Under the pieces are notes generated by a model. That model was not told the DNA's origin. It made no database searches and worked only from the letters and a program-made list of their open reading frames with translations. 64,000 nt of DNA. Origin: Boothiomyces macroporosus (taxonomy: Eukaryota; Chytridiomycota; Chytridiomycetes; Rhizophydiales; Terramycetaceae). Position 1 is the first letter of the stretch. Each line of letters starts with the position of its first letter. Below, piece after piece: positions 45,975 to 56,596 of this stretch. The DNA is taken from the NCBI GenBank assembly GCA_027604185.1, contig JADGKB010000038.1:1-64000 (forward strand), read 5' to 3'. The position numbers and the translations under genes were made by a program.

Positions 45975-46979
45975 TCATTTCTGAGCGGAAGGACGGCGTT
46001 CGATTTTTGAGCCGTTTCTTTGTACAATTTCTTTCTTGTAAAACTGCTTCAAGTTTGAGGTAAATTTGTCACTGTTTTCATCATTTACTTGATTACTTAA
46101 AGCTACTTTTTCGTTTGATACAGAACTAGAAGGAACCACTTCTTTGACGTTCTCTGAGGATTTCATTACTGCTGGATTGGGGAAACCAGTTTGCGAAGCA
46201 GTTGGCGATTGAATTGAATTAGCAGATTTGATCTGGGAACTACGGACAGAGCTAGTAATTGTATCTGCAAACTTTAACTTTACAATCTTTTTAAACATCT
46301 GGATGAGCAATGAAACGTGGTTCCCAATGGTTGCGTCAAAGATACAACTAAAGATGTCGTTAACTGTTCCAGTCGTGAATAATGTCCCCACAATTGCCGC
46401 ACAGCCTAGCAAATCCATAAACAGGATGAAGCAGTTCAGGGATAAACTTTCTTTGAACGAAATCGCCAGCTTTTCTGTCTTGTTTTTACTTGCCATGTAA
46501 ATCAAAGTGGTAATGTAGACACTTTGAATGTTGTCATAAAGCACAATCAGAAACCCATACCCAAGCATAAAGAAATATGACGGATGTTGCAGTATATTTT
46601 CTGTGATGTGATAATAGACAACAGGCAGATTGCTAGCTACATATAACACGGTTAGAACGACTCTGCAAATGTTTATACGATTTCCACGCAACCATGGAAT
46701 TAATACTGCAAACAGCGACAATATTTGAAGGTCAAGCATTGCCACGCCATAGCATAGAAAAGAGCCAAGGTAATTCCTGCCAATGTGTATAGGTTGGAAT
46801 AAAGTGATTACTCCGGTTAGCTGAAATGCAATATTAGCCAATTCTAACAAAAGCGCCAAAGTTAGCAAACTCTTGTTTTTTATCACCTTTGGCACCATTA
46901 TGATTGAATAGACACTAAACATCATTGAGCCAGTCTGGCATATGAGTGAAACTACTAGCACTGCGATTGATTCGAGCAT
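45975..46979 (-). CDS. 7TM protein of a tandem family, copy 1
   Basis: Intronless 334-aa protein with seven hydrophobic helices (about residues 5-25, 37-60, 68-92, 103-124, 134-160, 177-200 and 206-228). Positive residues (VPKVIKNK, PWLRGNR, SKNKTEKLAISFKE) lie in loops 1, 3 and 5 of the inside-facing type, giving N-out/C-in as in GPCRs. The tail ends LKQFYKKEIVQRNGSKIERRPSAQ, whose RRPS fits a PKA site. Close paralogue of the next gene. No standard GPCR family is recognised. Confidence 0.75.
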   Translation of the reverse strand: MLESIAVLVVSLICQTGSMMFSVYSIIMVPKVIKNKSLLTLALLLELANIAFQLTGVITLFQPIHIGRNYLGSFLCYGVAMLDLQILSLFAVLIPWLRGNRINICRVVLTVLYVASNLPVVYYHITENILQHPSYFFMLGYGFLIVLYDNIQSVYITTLIYMASKNKTEKLAISFKESLSLNCFILFMDLLGCAAIVGTLFTTGTVNDIFSCIFDATIGNHVSLLIQMFKKIVKLKFADTITSSVRSSQIKSANSIQSPTASQTGFPNPAVMKSSENVKEVVPSSSVSNEKVALSNQVNDENSDKFTSNLKQFYKKEIVQRNGSKIERRPSAQK

Positions 46980-47095
46980 TATTAAAGGGAACTTTTATCA
47001 TTGTTTAATTCTCCGGAACACGATGAGCTATCAATTTTGTCCTTCTTGACTTTATTCAAATCAGATACAGAATGTGGATCAACACTGTAGTTTTT

Positions 47096-48133
47096 CTATT
47101 GAATATTCTGGACAGAACTTCTTCTTTCAATCTTGGAGGTATTTCTTTGGGAAATTTCCTTTTTGTAATACGCCTTCAAGTTTTCAGTATGCTTGTCCGC
47201 ACCTTCTGCTTCCTTGGCCTTATCTTTGGCAGAACCTTTGGTGCTATCCGAGGAAGAGTCATCCACATTTTCAGAAGACTTTACTTTTTCTACAGATTCG
47301 ATTGGAATATTGTCACCAGATTTTACACCAACGGAAGGAGAGTTCGCGGATTGAACCGATTCCATGGATTTAATCTGCGAGCCACGGACCGAGTTAGTGA
47401 TAGTATCGGCAAACTTCAACTTTACAATCTTCTTGAACAGCTGGACTAATAGAGAAACATGGTTTCCAATAGTTGCATCAAAGATAACGTCACAAATATC
47501 AACTGCCACTCCTTCAAAGAATAGAGAGCCAGTAATGGCTATGCAGCCAAGCAAATCCATAAAGAGAATGAAGCTGTTTAGAGACAAGCTTTCTTTGAAA
47601 GAAATTGCCAGCTTTTCTGTCTTGTTCTTACTTACTTTGTAAATCAAAGTAGTAATGTACACACCTTGTATGTTGTCGTAAATTACAACAATAAACCCAT
47701 ACGAAAGCATCACAAAGTAGGCCATTGTGTTGAGTTCGTTGTAAAGTATATGATAGTACAACACAGGGATATTGGAGAATACGTACAACACAAAGGATAC
47801 AACTCTGCATACCTGTATTCTATTTCCTCGCAACCACGGAATAATCACCGCGAACAACGAAATGATTTGCAAATCCAGGATCGCTACACCAAAGCATAGA
47901 AAGCTTCCAAGATAATTTCTTCCCATAGCGATTGGCTGGAACAGGTTGATTACTCCAGTCAATTGAAATGTAATATTTGCGACCTCCAACAAAAGTGCCA
48001 AAGTCATTAGCTTCTTGTTCTTGATGACCTTTGGAATCATGGTCAAGGAGTAGAAACTGAATAGCATTGATGCAGACTGAAAGATTATGGATACAACAAT
48101 TACTGGCAATGCTGCTTGCCCCATATTGAGCAA
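47096..48133 (-). CDS. 7TM protein of a tandem family, copy 2
   Basis: Intronless 345-aa paralogue of the 45975-46979 gene on the same strand, about 60% or more identical over the seven helices by eye (for example AISFKESLSLNSFILFMDLLGC and DATIGNHVSLLVQLFKKIVKLKFADT). The C-terminal tail is less similar except for the last segment YYKKEISQRNTSKIERRSSVQ, again with an RRSS site. The intergenic distance to copy 1 is 116 bp, consistent with tandem duplication. Confidence 0.75.
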   Translation of the reverse strand: MLNMGQAALPVIVVSIIFQSASMLFSFYSLTMIPKVIKNKKLMTLALLLEVANITFQLTGVINLFQPIAMGRNYLGSFLCFGVAILDLQIISLFAVIIPWLRGNRIQVCRVVSFVLYVFSNIPVLYYHILYNELNTMAYFVMLSYGFIVVIYDNIQGVYITTLIYKVSKNKTEKLAISFKESLSLNSFILFMDLLGCIAITGSLFFEGVAVDICDVIFDATIGNHVSLLVQLFKKIVKLKFADTITNSVRGSQIKSMESVQSANSPSVGVKSGDNIPIESVEKVKSSENVDDSSSDSTKGSAKDKAKEAEGADKHTENLKAYYKKEISQRNTSKIERRSSVQNIQ

Positions 48134-48230
48134 ACTATAATTATGACATCAGCATAGGATATAATAGTCTCTTATTCTCCGGCATACACACAACGCGAAC
48201 AAATCTAATAAAATCATTTTGTTGAATATA

Positions 48231-49354
48231 TTATATATCCTGATTATCTTTTGCAAATGATGATTCTCGCGATTTTATGGACGAAATTTCGGAATGGATC
48301 TCTGACAGTTTTTTCTCAACAATTGTTTGATGTAACGATTTCTTTTTCGTAAGCCTATGTGGGTCGGTGGGTAATGGTGGTAGTTTGTTGGGAAGGCCGT
48401 TTTCCACACCTATAGGGAGCACTATTTGTGCATGTCTAACAGAATTGGGTGACCCAGCAATGGGAGGCGGTTCTGATATTGCGACTTCCAGACCTTTTCT
48501 ACTAACAGAGCCTTTACCATCGCCACTATCTGGTTGGTTCACATCTTGGTCTTCAACTTCCTTGGATTCTGTGACCCTCTGCGAGGTCATCTCTGAATCT
48601 GTTTGCGGATGAATCTTTGTGTCTCCAATTGGAATTTTTGCTACTATTTTGAACGTGTCGACTAACAAGGAAACTTGATTCCCAAAGATTGCTTCTCCGA
48701 GCACCCCTGCAATACTTGCAGTATCTCCCGTTGCAAGAAAAGAGAGAAATATAGCGACTATTCCTGCTATCCCAAATATCAGATTGATAATATTTTTCAA
48801 CATTGCGGCTTTGTATCGGATAGATATCTTTCCATGTTTGCTCTTCATTTCCTTCAGTACAACCTTTAACACGAATAATGCCTGGAGATTCTCATACAGT
48901 ATAGCCAATGACACGAATATAATTCCCATCAAGAATGACTAGAAATTAACAGTTTTGTTACATTTTGCTTGGGAATCCAGACTGGTATCATGGCAAGGAT
49001 GAAAAACACAATCCAGAAAGCACGCAGGATTATAATTTTTCGTTTGGTTACAAAAGACAGTTTTGGTGCAAAGAATTCCAATATCTTGACACCCATCATC
49101 GCAATTCCCATCCCAAGCAGCACACCTACAAAAGCCCTTAATCTCGGGTCGTAGCTGATATTCGCAGTGGTTAACATCCCTAACATTTGAAATACAATAT
49201 TGGTAAATTCCCAAAATATCGCGACGAACCTAAAAAGTCCGTGCTTCAATTGAAACGGGGTTCTGATAATGGACTGAAGACTGTAGACAATCGAAAGCAA
49301 TTGTAATACGAATGACGCTGCTTCTACCCCGGTGCCAGGTTGATTAGAAGACAT
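48231..49354 (-). CDS. 7TM protein of a tandem family, divergent copy 3
   Basis: 366 aa in two exons; the 23-nt intron interrupts helix 5. It keeps the family topology and the end-of-helix-7 motif GNQVSLLVDTFKIVAKI, corresponding to GNHVSLL..FKKIVK in copies 1 and 2, but is otherwise diverged. The tail is longer and Ser/Pro-rich (SEPPPIAGSPNSVRHA) and lacks the RR[PS]S ending. Copies 1 and 2 lost or never had this intron. Confidence 0.7.
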
Positions 49355-49865
49355 AAATTTTAATTGTTGTGCTCTCTACTTTTACGTCATTGAACAATGA
49401 GCTTTGTTTGATCTACACAATTGTTTGGCTATTTCCCTGCATAAAGCTAATTGGAATAAAGGTTGTAGATTACCTGTACATGATTAGAGTATTCTCTTTC
49501 AATGGAGATAGCAGCCCGGAGATGGTTGAAGTTCGACTCCATTAACTTATGAAATTCACCGCGGACGATAACTTTCAGCGGGCTAATTCTATAGGATAGT
49601 CTATTTGAGCAAGTTAAAAAGTTACGGGAACTTGGTTTTTTCCGGCTGTGTTGGAATCATTATCCAAGCATCATCGGAGAGCAAAAGTGTCCTGACTCCT
49701 CCAAGCTCTTTGGTTTCATTGGTTTAGTTCTTGCGAGTTGCCTAATCAGCACTTTTTAGGTGTTTCAAATTGCTCTTTTTCCTAATTCGGATTCACGCCT
49801 CAAACCGTCGCGGGTTCTGAATTAAATGGGAATTGGAAAAATAATTTCGCAAAATAGAAAAAAGT
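49355..49865. other. Intergenic region between 7TM copy 3 and CRL GPCR
   Basis: About 510 nt between two divergent receptor genes, one of the longest gaps here. It contains a B-box-like GTTCGACTCC at 49531-49540 and a T6 run at about 49635-49640, but no tRNA cloverleaf could be folded. No coding ORF of note. Promoters of both receptor genes are expected here. Confidence 0.4.
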
Positions 49866-51251
49866 ATGGATCCTGAAAATCCTGTAATGTCCCGTGTAGA
49901 AAATATAGTGATAATGACCAGCGTGCGGATCAGCTCGCTGTTGGGAATACTTGGAGCTAGCTGGACTATATACCAAAGTAGGAACTTTTCAAAGTTCTTT
50001 TCGAATCCAATGGGAAAGATGATTTTAGCGCTTGCGTTTTCAGATATGCTGAATGCGTTTGTGGGAATATTTGGAAGATGGCCAGAGCTGAACAAGAATG
50101 CTTGTGTAACCCAAGGTACTGTGATTTTAACTTGAAGGAGTAGCAATGTACCTAGCGAATTTATCTTCAGCGGCACTAGCACTAGGGCTTGCGCTGAATG
50201 CACTGTATATTGTCAATTTCAAAGGAAACACTTCAACATTATCTTCCTACCAAAATTACTATATTGCATTTTCGTTTATTGGCCCCACGATAGGATCAAT
50301 TGCCCCGCTATTCTTCAAACCAAACTTCTATGGCCCTTCAGATTTGTGGTGTTGGATAGGACCAGACAACAATCCAATCGACAAAATCTACTTTTTTTAC
50401 ATGATTTTATGGTCTGTAATTCTGCTGAACATTATTTCCTTTGGTATCACATGGATCGAGTTAAAGTAATATTCGGTTAATTTAGAAAAGAAATTTCGAG
50501 CAAGAACAACTCAACAAGGGAGCTGCTAATGAGATTGATTCTGGGCTTTACGATATCCATCGTAGTTTCTTGGATACCTGGAACTGCAAATCGTATCAAC
50601 AATGTGACTGAGCTATTCAATGACTTTATTTTTACCGTGGCACAAGGTTTGGTTCAACCTCTTCGAGGATTGTTCAATGCGTTCGCTTTTCACTATACCA
50701 TGAAATCATTCGCTAAAAAGTCCGCAAAAACTTCTTCGAAATCGTTTAATCAATTCAAGTACTCTCCTGAAAAGCAGAAAACTGGACTTACCATAGAGAT
50801 TCCGTCTAAAGAAACAACCAAACCCAAAACCAAGAGCAAAGAGTCAAAATCAACTGTAAAGTCTCTTTCATCGTGGATTGACCATCTTCAGTCAATCTCT
50901 GTTCCTGCAAAGCCATTCGATGAATATATGTTTGATATTTCTGCACCAAGTGGGTTCCAAGAGCTTCCAACTGTCGGCAGTGAGACGACCCCAAGTACAG
51001 ATCCTACATTATTCACGCCATTATTTACTGCTAACAACAGCTCAGTAATTACAGCCAGAATTCCAGCTCTGCCATATATGGTACAAATAGAGGAAATTAT
51101 GGAACGGTCCCCAAGTGTATTAGAGAGCGCTGATGAAATTACACCTCTCTCTGCTTGTGTAACTGCAGAAACAATTAACCGTATGCCATCACTCTCATAC
51201 TCTCCCAACTTGCAAGACAATAGAGAATTTAAAGTCAATGTATTGGTCTAA
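49866..51251 (+). CDS. cAMP-receptor-like GPCR (class E/CRL type)
   Basis: 447 aa, three exons (introns 22 and 20 nt). Seven helices in the first 250 aa with CRL features: a Cys-containing TM3 region (NACVTQGVAMYLANLSSAALAL), the DLWCWIGPDN extracellular loop, and the TM7 end FTVAQGLVQPLRGLFNAFAF. A long cytoplasmic Ser/Thr-rich tail follows with KKSAKTSSKSF. CRL receptors are found in early-diverging fungi and Dictyostelium; the ligand is unknown. Next to the three 7TM paralogues it forms a receptor cluster. Confidence 0.85.
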
Positions 51252-51394
51252 ACAGAATTACCAAGGGCTCTGGGGAGAACCAGCAGTTCTTGTTTACATA
51301 CTCCAACGTCCATTCATCTTTTAGTTGTGTGCCCTCACAATAGAATTCCACCTAATTTATAAATAGAATACATTCTTGAATATCTTGTACTTTT

Positions 51395-52005
51395 TTAATG
51401 CCGATTTCTAATATTAGAATGAATTACCCTTAGCTTTTCTATTAGAGTACCATGATTTGATTCCTGTACCTGCTGCGATTCAGATAGTTTGCTCACTTCC
51501 TTGGAAAGCGATATGCTTTCTTTGGAGCACCAGCTTGGATCAAACAGAGTTTACCATTTATCGAGCTTAATAATGTAAGCTGTACAAGTTGGATTGATTT
51601 TTTGTTTCTTTTTCGGTTCTGGGGATGTTGGAGGAGAATGCGACTGGCTTTTTGGTGCTAAAGAAGGAAGAAATTTGTAAACTATGGACTGGATGGTTGG
51701 GTCGTGTCTCGATTAGCAATAATCTACTTTAAATGATTTTCTGGATGTGGGCCTAACGCAACTTGACAAGTTGGGCAACACGAATTTGGTTTAGCGATTT
51801 CTCTTGTGATACAATTCCTGCAGAAGGTATGAAGGCAATCATTGAGCGTTGTTGCGTCGTCTATTGGTTTGCTGCAAATTCTGCAATGGGTATATTCCGC
51901 GAAATCTTTCAACTGTGATTAAATTACTATTACTCTAATAATAATCTAGGATTAAGTCTTGAATACTTGATCTGGAGACAGCTCAGCAGCTTTGTTTTTC
52001 CCCAT
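51395..52005 (-). CDS. PCGF-type RING protein (Polycomb-group RING finger-like)
   Basis: 175 aa in five exons, one of them a 12-nt micro-exon at 51934-51945; introns 21, 21, 20 and 21 nt. RLKDFAEYTHCRICSKPIDD, DCLHTFCRNCI and CPTC form a C3HC4 RING with the PCGF feature that an IDDATT-type segment follows the first Cys pair; the downstream HDPTIQSIVYKFLP matches the PCGF post-RING helix (D.TLQDIVYKLVP). A RAWUL domain is short or absent. PCGF proteins pair with RING1 as E3 ligases for H2A. Plant DRIP proteins are an alternative. Confidence 0.75.
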
Positions 52006-52046
52006 TTTTATTTTTAAAAGTAGGCGCGAAAGTTTCTGAAAACAAA

Positions 52047-52993
52047 ATGGAACCACCGCCAGAACTCAAGAGCGTCTCCACGTATTTGATCAGAGGAAAA
52101 GAATTGGAAGACAAGGAGCCTATAGTGTCGTATTTCTGTAAGATTTCCCTTACCTAGGCTATCTGTATGCAACCAAGCTGTCGATTTCACTAGGAGCAAA
52201 ATCAAAAGAATCGCAACAGTTCATTTCATCGTTGATGGATAAATTGGAGCAGGTAATCAGCGGTTCAAGATAGGATAAAGTCAAATTGGCCGAGTACGAA
52301 GCGATCAATGATGATGATGTTGGTTACGCACATTTGGAAAACTTTGGATTAAAGATATTTTTGAATGCAGACAATGAGGATCGTAACGGACTAGCCTCCA
52401 AGTATCAATAATTTGACGATAGGAAAACGGTAAAGACGTTTGTAGCTGCATCAGTGTTCTTGGAGTGTTTAAAGATTTTCAAAGATGGAGAATTGGACGA
52501 TGATATCAAGCAAAAGATCAAATATGCAAAATACAAGGCGGCCGATATTATGAAAGCCTTAAATGAAGGCAGAAAGCCTAACCCTGGCCCTCCAGGCTCT
52601 GAAATACCATCTGCTACACAAACTTCTCCAGTTGTCATAGTGCCTCCTCCAAATTTGAATGAAGCTGGTCCATCAGTTCCACCGGTAGTTCCACCAAAAG
52701 TGGTAGCTTCCGCTCCAGTGAATTACAGCACTTTACAAATTCCTCCTGAATATGCACATTTGCCAGTGTATCAGCCTCCATCTACTGTTCCACTGCCTAA
52801 GGATTTCTCCTCAGTCCCAGATGAAGATTATGAACTTGAAGATGATTATACTGAAGAAGAAAGAAAAGTAATTCTTGAGGCTGGAAAATTGTCAAAGTTC
52901 GCTATGAGCGCTTTGCTCTACGATGATGTAAAGACTGCGGTCGATAATTTAGAAAAAGCGTTGGGAATGTTGAAGCCATTGAAGCAAATATAA
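52047..52993 (+). CDS. VTA1: VTA1/LIP5, activator of the ESCRT ATPase Vps4
   Basis: 294 a in four exons (introns 20, 21 and 21 nt). N-terminal MIT-like helical domain (KSVSTYLIRGKELEDKEPIVSYFCYLYATKL), a Pro-rich linker (GPPGSEIPSAT), and the C-terminal VTA homology helices (VILEAGKLSKFAMSALLYDD, AVDNLEKALGML) that bind Vps4. It acts in multivesicular body sorting. Divergent from PCGF with 41 bp between ATGs. Confidence 0.9.
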
Positions 52994-53020
52994 TGTTGAA
53001 CTTTTTTCATTTTTAAATCT

Positions 53021-54733
53021 ATGAAGAGGAGATCTTCACCTGCAGTAGGAAAAAAACGGTGGAGCTTAATTCTTCCTTGGAATTGGTTTCAAAACAGGAG
53101 TGACTCACCCGGAGTGAATACCGTGGATCCTCAAGAGACAGCAAAGTCTGGTACGGAATATATATCAGATAGAAAAACGGAATTAAATCCCAACAAAGTA
53201 AATTTGAACGAGACTCCAGCGAATGCGCAAAAACAGCAAGTTCCACGGACGAGTGAAATTATTTCAATTGTAGAGATAGCTGATGATATAGAAATATTTA
53301 CTCCAGGTTCATCAAATATCAATTCGCCTACAAAATATCAAAGTGTTTATTCGGAAACGAAATCAGAATTGTCAACGAATGATTCTCTTTTTCAAAATTT
53401 ACGAGATTTGGAATTGGAGTCAATGAGGAAACCTTTCAAACCAAAGGCGAATAAACGGACTAGAGATTTCTCTCGAAAATTAAGACTACAATCAGTCAGA
53501 AAAAAAGTATAGGTGGACTAAACATAAGCAAAAAATAGAACAAGAGGAGGCAACCAATAGTCTATTCAAGCAGCATGTTCCAAAGAGATATATGGAAGCG
53601 GTTAAGCAAGGTTCATTTATTACTCAAAGAAGGCTTTGAAGGGACCATGGAAGATTTTGAAGAATATGAAATCTATAAAGGGACAGCGGAAAGATTTACA
53701 AAGCCAAGCAAACAATCTCAAAAGTATCGTAAGATTAAATTTATTCAGTGGATAATTTTGAACGAAAAAAGACAGATAAAACACCAGTGCCAGTCCAATC
53801 TGAGTCTCCAATTGAATTTACTTGGATGAAAGATTTATCTGATTTAATTGCTTACTACAGCAAGCCGAAATCTGTTGACCTGGATCTTCCTGTTCCATCT
53901 ACTCCACACTTCAATAGGTTAAAGAAAGAGGACCAAGAAAGACAGGAAAAGATACGGAAATTGAGCAAGAAAGATAATTTCCCGCCTTTATCCAAAGAGG
54001 CATTAGAAGAAGTACTTTAACTTAATACAGGTAGCTAGAAATAGTGTGGGATCAGGAGTTGTCGTCGAAGCATTTAAAATTGAAATCAAGAAACAGGACT
54101 TGAAAACTCTTGCTGGCCGAAATTGGTTGAATGACGAGGCACATTGAATTTAAATTTAGATTATCAATTTTTATGGAGAACTGGTGATGGATCGCGCAAA
54201 AAAGGATTCAGGCTACCCCAAGATTCACATATTCAACACCTTTTTCTACGAAAACTTGAACAACAAAGGATACAGCTCTGTTCGAAGATGGACGAAAAAA
54301 TTTGATATATTTGCACTTGATGTGGTGATTATACCTGTTCATTTGGGAATGCATTGGGTATGCTCCGCAATCAATTTCAAACAGAAACGGGTGGAATACT
54401 ATGATTCTCTCCACGGAAGCAATGAAAGGTGTATTGCGGTAGATGTTTCTAATTCAGAATTTAAAAAGTTATATAGCAAGTGAGAGTCTGGATAAGAAAA
54501 AGAAAGAGTTTGACTTTACTGATTGGAAAGACTACTCGCCAAAAGTATTTTCTAATTAACATTAGGATATACCCGCCCAGCACAATGGATATGACTGTGG
54601 AGTTTTTACTTGCATGTTTATGGAATATCTGTCAAGACAGGCTGAATTTGATTTTGGCCAAAAACATATGGAATACCTACGGAAGCGAATTGCGCATGAA
54701 ATTATAAACAAGAAATTATTGGCTTCTAAATAA
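53021..54733 (+). CDS. ULP1: ULP1/SENP SUMO protease
   Basis: 523 aa in eight exons; introns are 22, 19, 20, 19, 21 (GC-AG), 19 and 21 nt. A disordered N-terminal half with basic stretches precedes the C48 peptidase domain: GRNWLNDEIINFY, HIFNTFFYENL, IHLGMHWVCSAINF-like segment with catalytic His, the Asp in YYDSLHG, and HNGYDCGVF with the oxyanion Gln and nucleophile Cys. It matures SUMO and removes it from substrates, mainly at the nuclear pore. The stop is in AAATAAAG. Confidence 0.93.
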
Positions 54734-54769
54734 AGCATTGTAATTACCATTTTCTTTGAAATATTTTTC

Positions 54770-56357
54770 ATGAAAAATTACACTGATCCTGGAGAACCAA
54801 ATGAAACAATAGTACTACATGGTCTTTCATATCAAACGGACGAAACAGCCGTACAGCTCGTATAACGATAGATCAGGAATGCATTGATTGATTCCAATGC
54901 TGCATTTACGCAGATGCGATTAGTTCGGGAAAGGTCGACAAATAAATCAAGGGGATTCGCATTCGTCACTTTCTTTTCTCTAGAGCATGCAATAGAATGG
55001 GTCAGCAATAATATACCAGTTGTAATGATTGATGGAGTTGAGAGCAGAATAGAGTATGCCAAACCTGTTTTGGATGACGACTGGGAATGCAGTCTGGTAA
55101 GAATTTACTAATATTGTGTGGAGGAGTGAATTTCAAAAAGAGGGAAATCTGTTATAGATGTAAATCTCCTAAAGGTGCTGAAATACAGAAACAAATCGTA
55201 AACGATGGTGGACAGGATGTTGGCAGCACTCCATCCCACTTACTATTGCTTCGAGGATTAGATCCAGAAACAACGGTGGAAATGGTTCTTTATTGTTAAA
55301 CCAGGTGCATAAAACAATGAGTGATCTGGCTCCAGTTAAGTCGGTGATGTTGGTTAAAGATCGAAATTCATATGCAAAGAAGTCTTGGGGGTTTGCTTTT
55401 GTTGATTGTGATACAATTGAGGTAATTCCATTCTGACAAGGTTGCAAACCAAATCTTGAACGTAATTTTCAATCAAAGAAATCCCAAGCCTTTATACATT
55501 GACGATAAACCAATCTATATAGCTTATGGGCACTTGGGGTCGTTTATTCCCATGAATGCAGCTGATAGCTATATTTCCTTTGCGCGAAATGATAATGGAA
55601 AGCAGATTTTTTACTCTTATTGGGATCAGGTAGAACTATCCTAAAAACAGGGTGCGTCGTGTGTTCCTTTCCCTAACGAACTAATTATCGAGAAAGCCGC
55701 TGAAACAATTTCAAGCAAAGAGAAAGTAGAAGAGAAGGAGTATCCGAGTTATAATATAGAAATCCGAAAAAGAAAGTAAAAAAGAAGACTTTAGACGGGA
55801 AATTTTCGCTGCAAGTCCTTCGTTGGGTTGAAAAGCAAAAGGAGCTTGATGCTGGAGACATAAATGAGTATACTGAGGAAGAATTGCTACTGGTAAACGA
55901 CTGCTAATCGTAGAAACTGCCTGACGATCATATTGTTAACGAAGAATATACAGATTTTAATCGAATTGCATGTTTATTGTGCCAGAGGAAATTTCAAGAT
56001 TTCTCCCAGCTGGATCAACACTTTCGCCTGTCAAAGTTACACTGCAAATCAATGACAATCCTGCGACTAAAACAGATTGAAGATTTAAGACAGATGTTGA
56101 TTCAGCAGAATCAATTGGTTGAATATCCAGAGGAAAAAGAAACCGAACGGCCTACCTTAGATGGTATAAAAGAAGACAACAAAGGAAATAGACTTTTACA
56201 GAAAATGGGCTGGAAAGAGGGTGAGGGACTTGGTCCCAGCAAGATGGGGATTTTGAACCCCGTGAAACCACAAATCATTCCCAAAGGTGTTGGAATTGGA
56301 TCTGTAAAAATGAAAATAGGAAAAGCTAAACTTTCAAAGAAAAATATATTATCGTAA
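54770..56357 (+). CDS. RBM5: RBM5/RBM10-like splicing factor
   Basis: 481 aa in eight exons; introns 21, 20 (GT-TG), 20, 19, 21, 20 and 21 nt. Order: RRM1 (IVLHGLSYQTDE, RGFAFVTF), a RanBP2-type zinc finger (DWECSLCGGVNFKKREICYRC), RRM2 (LLLLRGLDPE, WGFAFVDC), a C2H2 finger (CLLCQRKFQDFSQLDQHFRLSKLH) and a C-terminal G-patch (NRLLQKMGWKEGEGLGPSKMG). It is an A-complex splicing regulator in animals. No OCRE repeat is obvious. Confidence 0.9.
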
Positions 56358-56596
56358 TATTTATGTATCCGTTAATGCACATGCAATTCGTGGTGTTCAA
56401 ATTACCCTTGCTCATAGGATGAATTACCAGGGATTCCAGATCGCTATTGCCAAAAGGCGTTGAGGCCATTCAGCTTCACATTTTCTAATCGGCAATATTT
56501 TCATGCTCCAGAGCCTGACTGATTTTCAAAGCACATGGGTGTAATTGGCATGTGACTTTATGGTTAAAATCAACGAAAAAATAGAGTTTCAAAAAA

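Noticed and set aside
47072..47449. 125-aa plus-strand ORF in the 7TM copy 2 region
   Set aside because: It mirrors the 7TM coding frame; the minus-strand gene has a clear paralogue and helices.
49500..49570. tRNA gene around the GTTCGACTCC box
   Set aside because: The T-arm does not pair, no matching acceptor stem or anticodon arm was found, and the A-box-like segment is too close to the B box.
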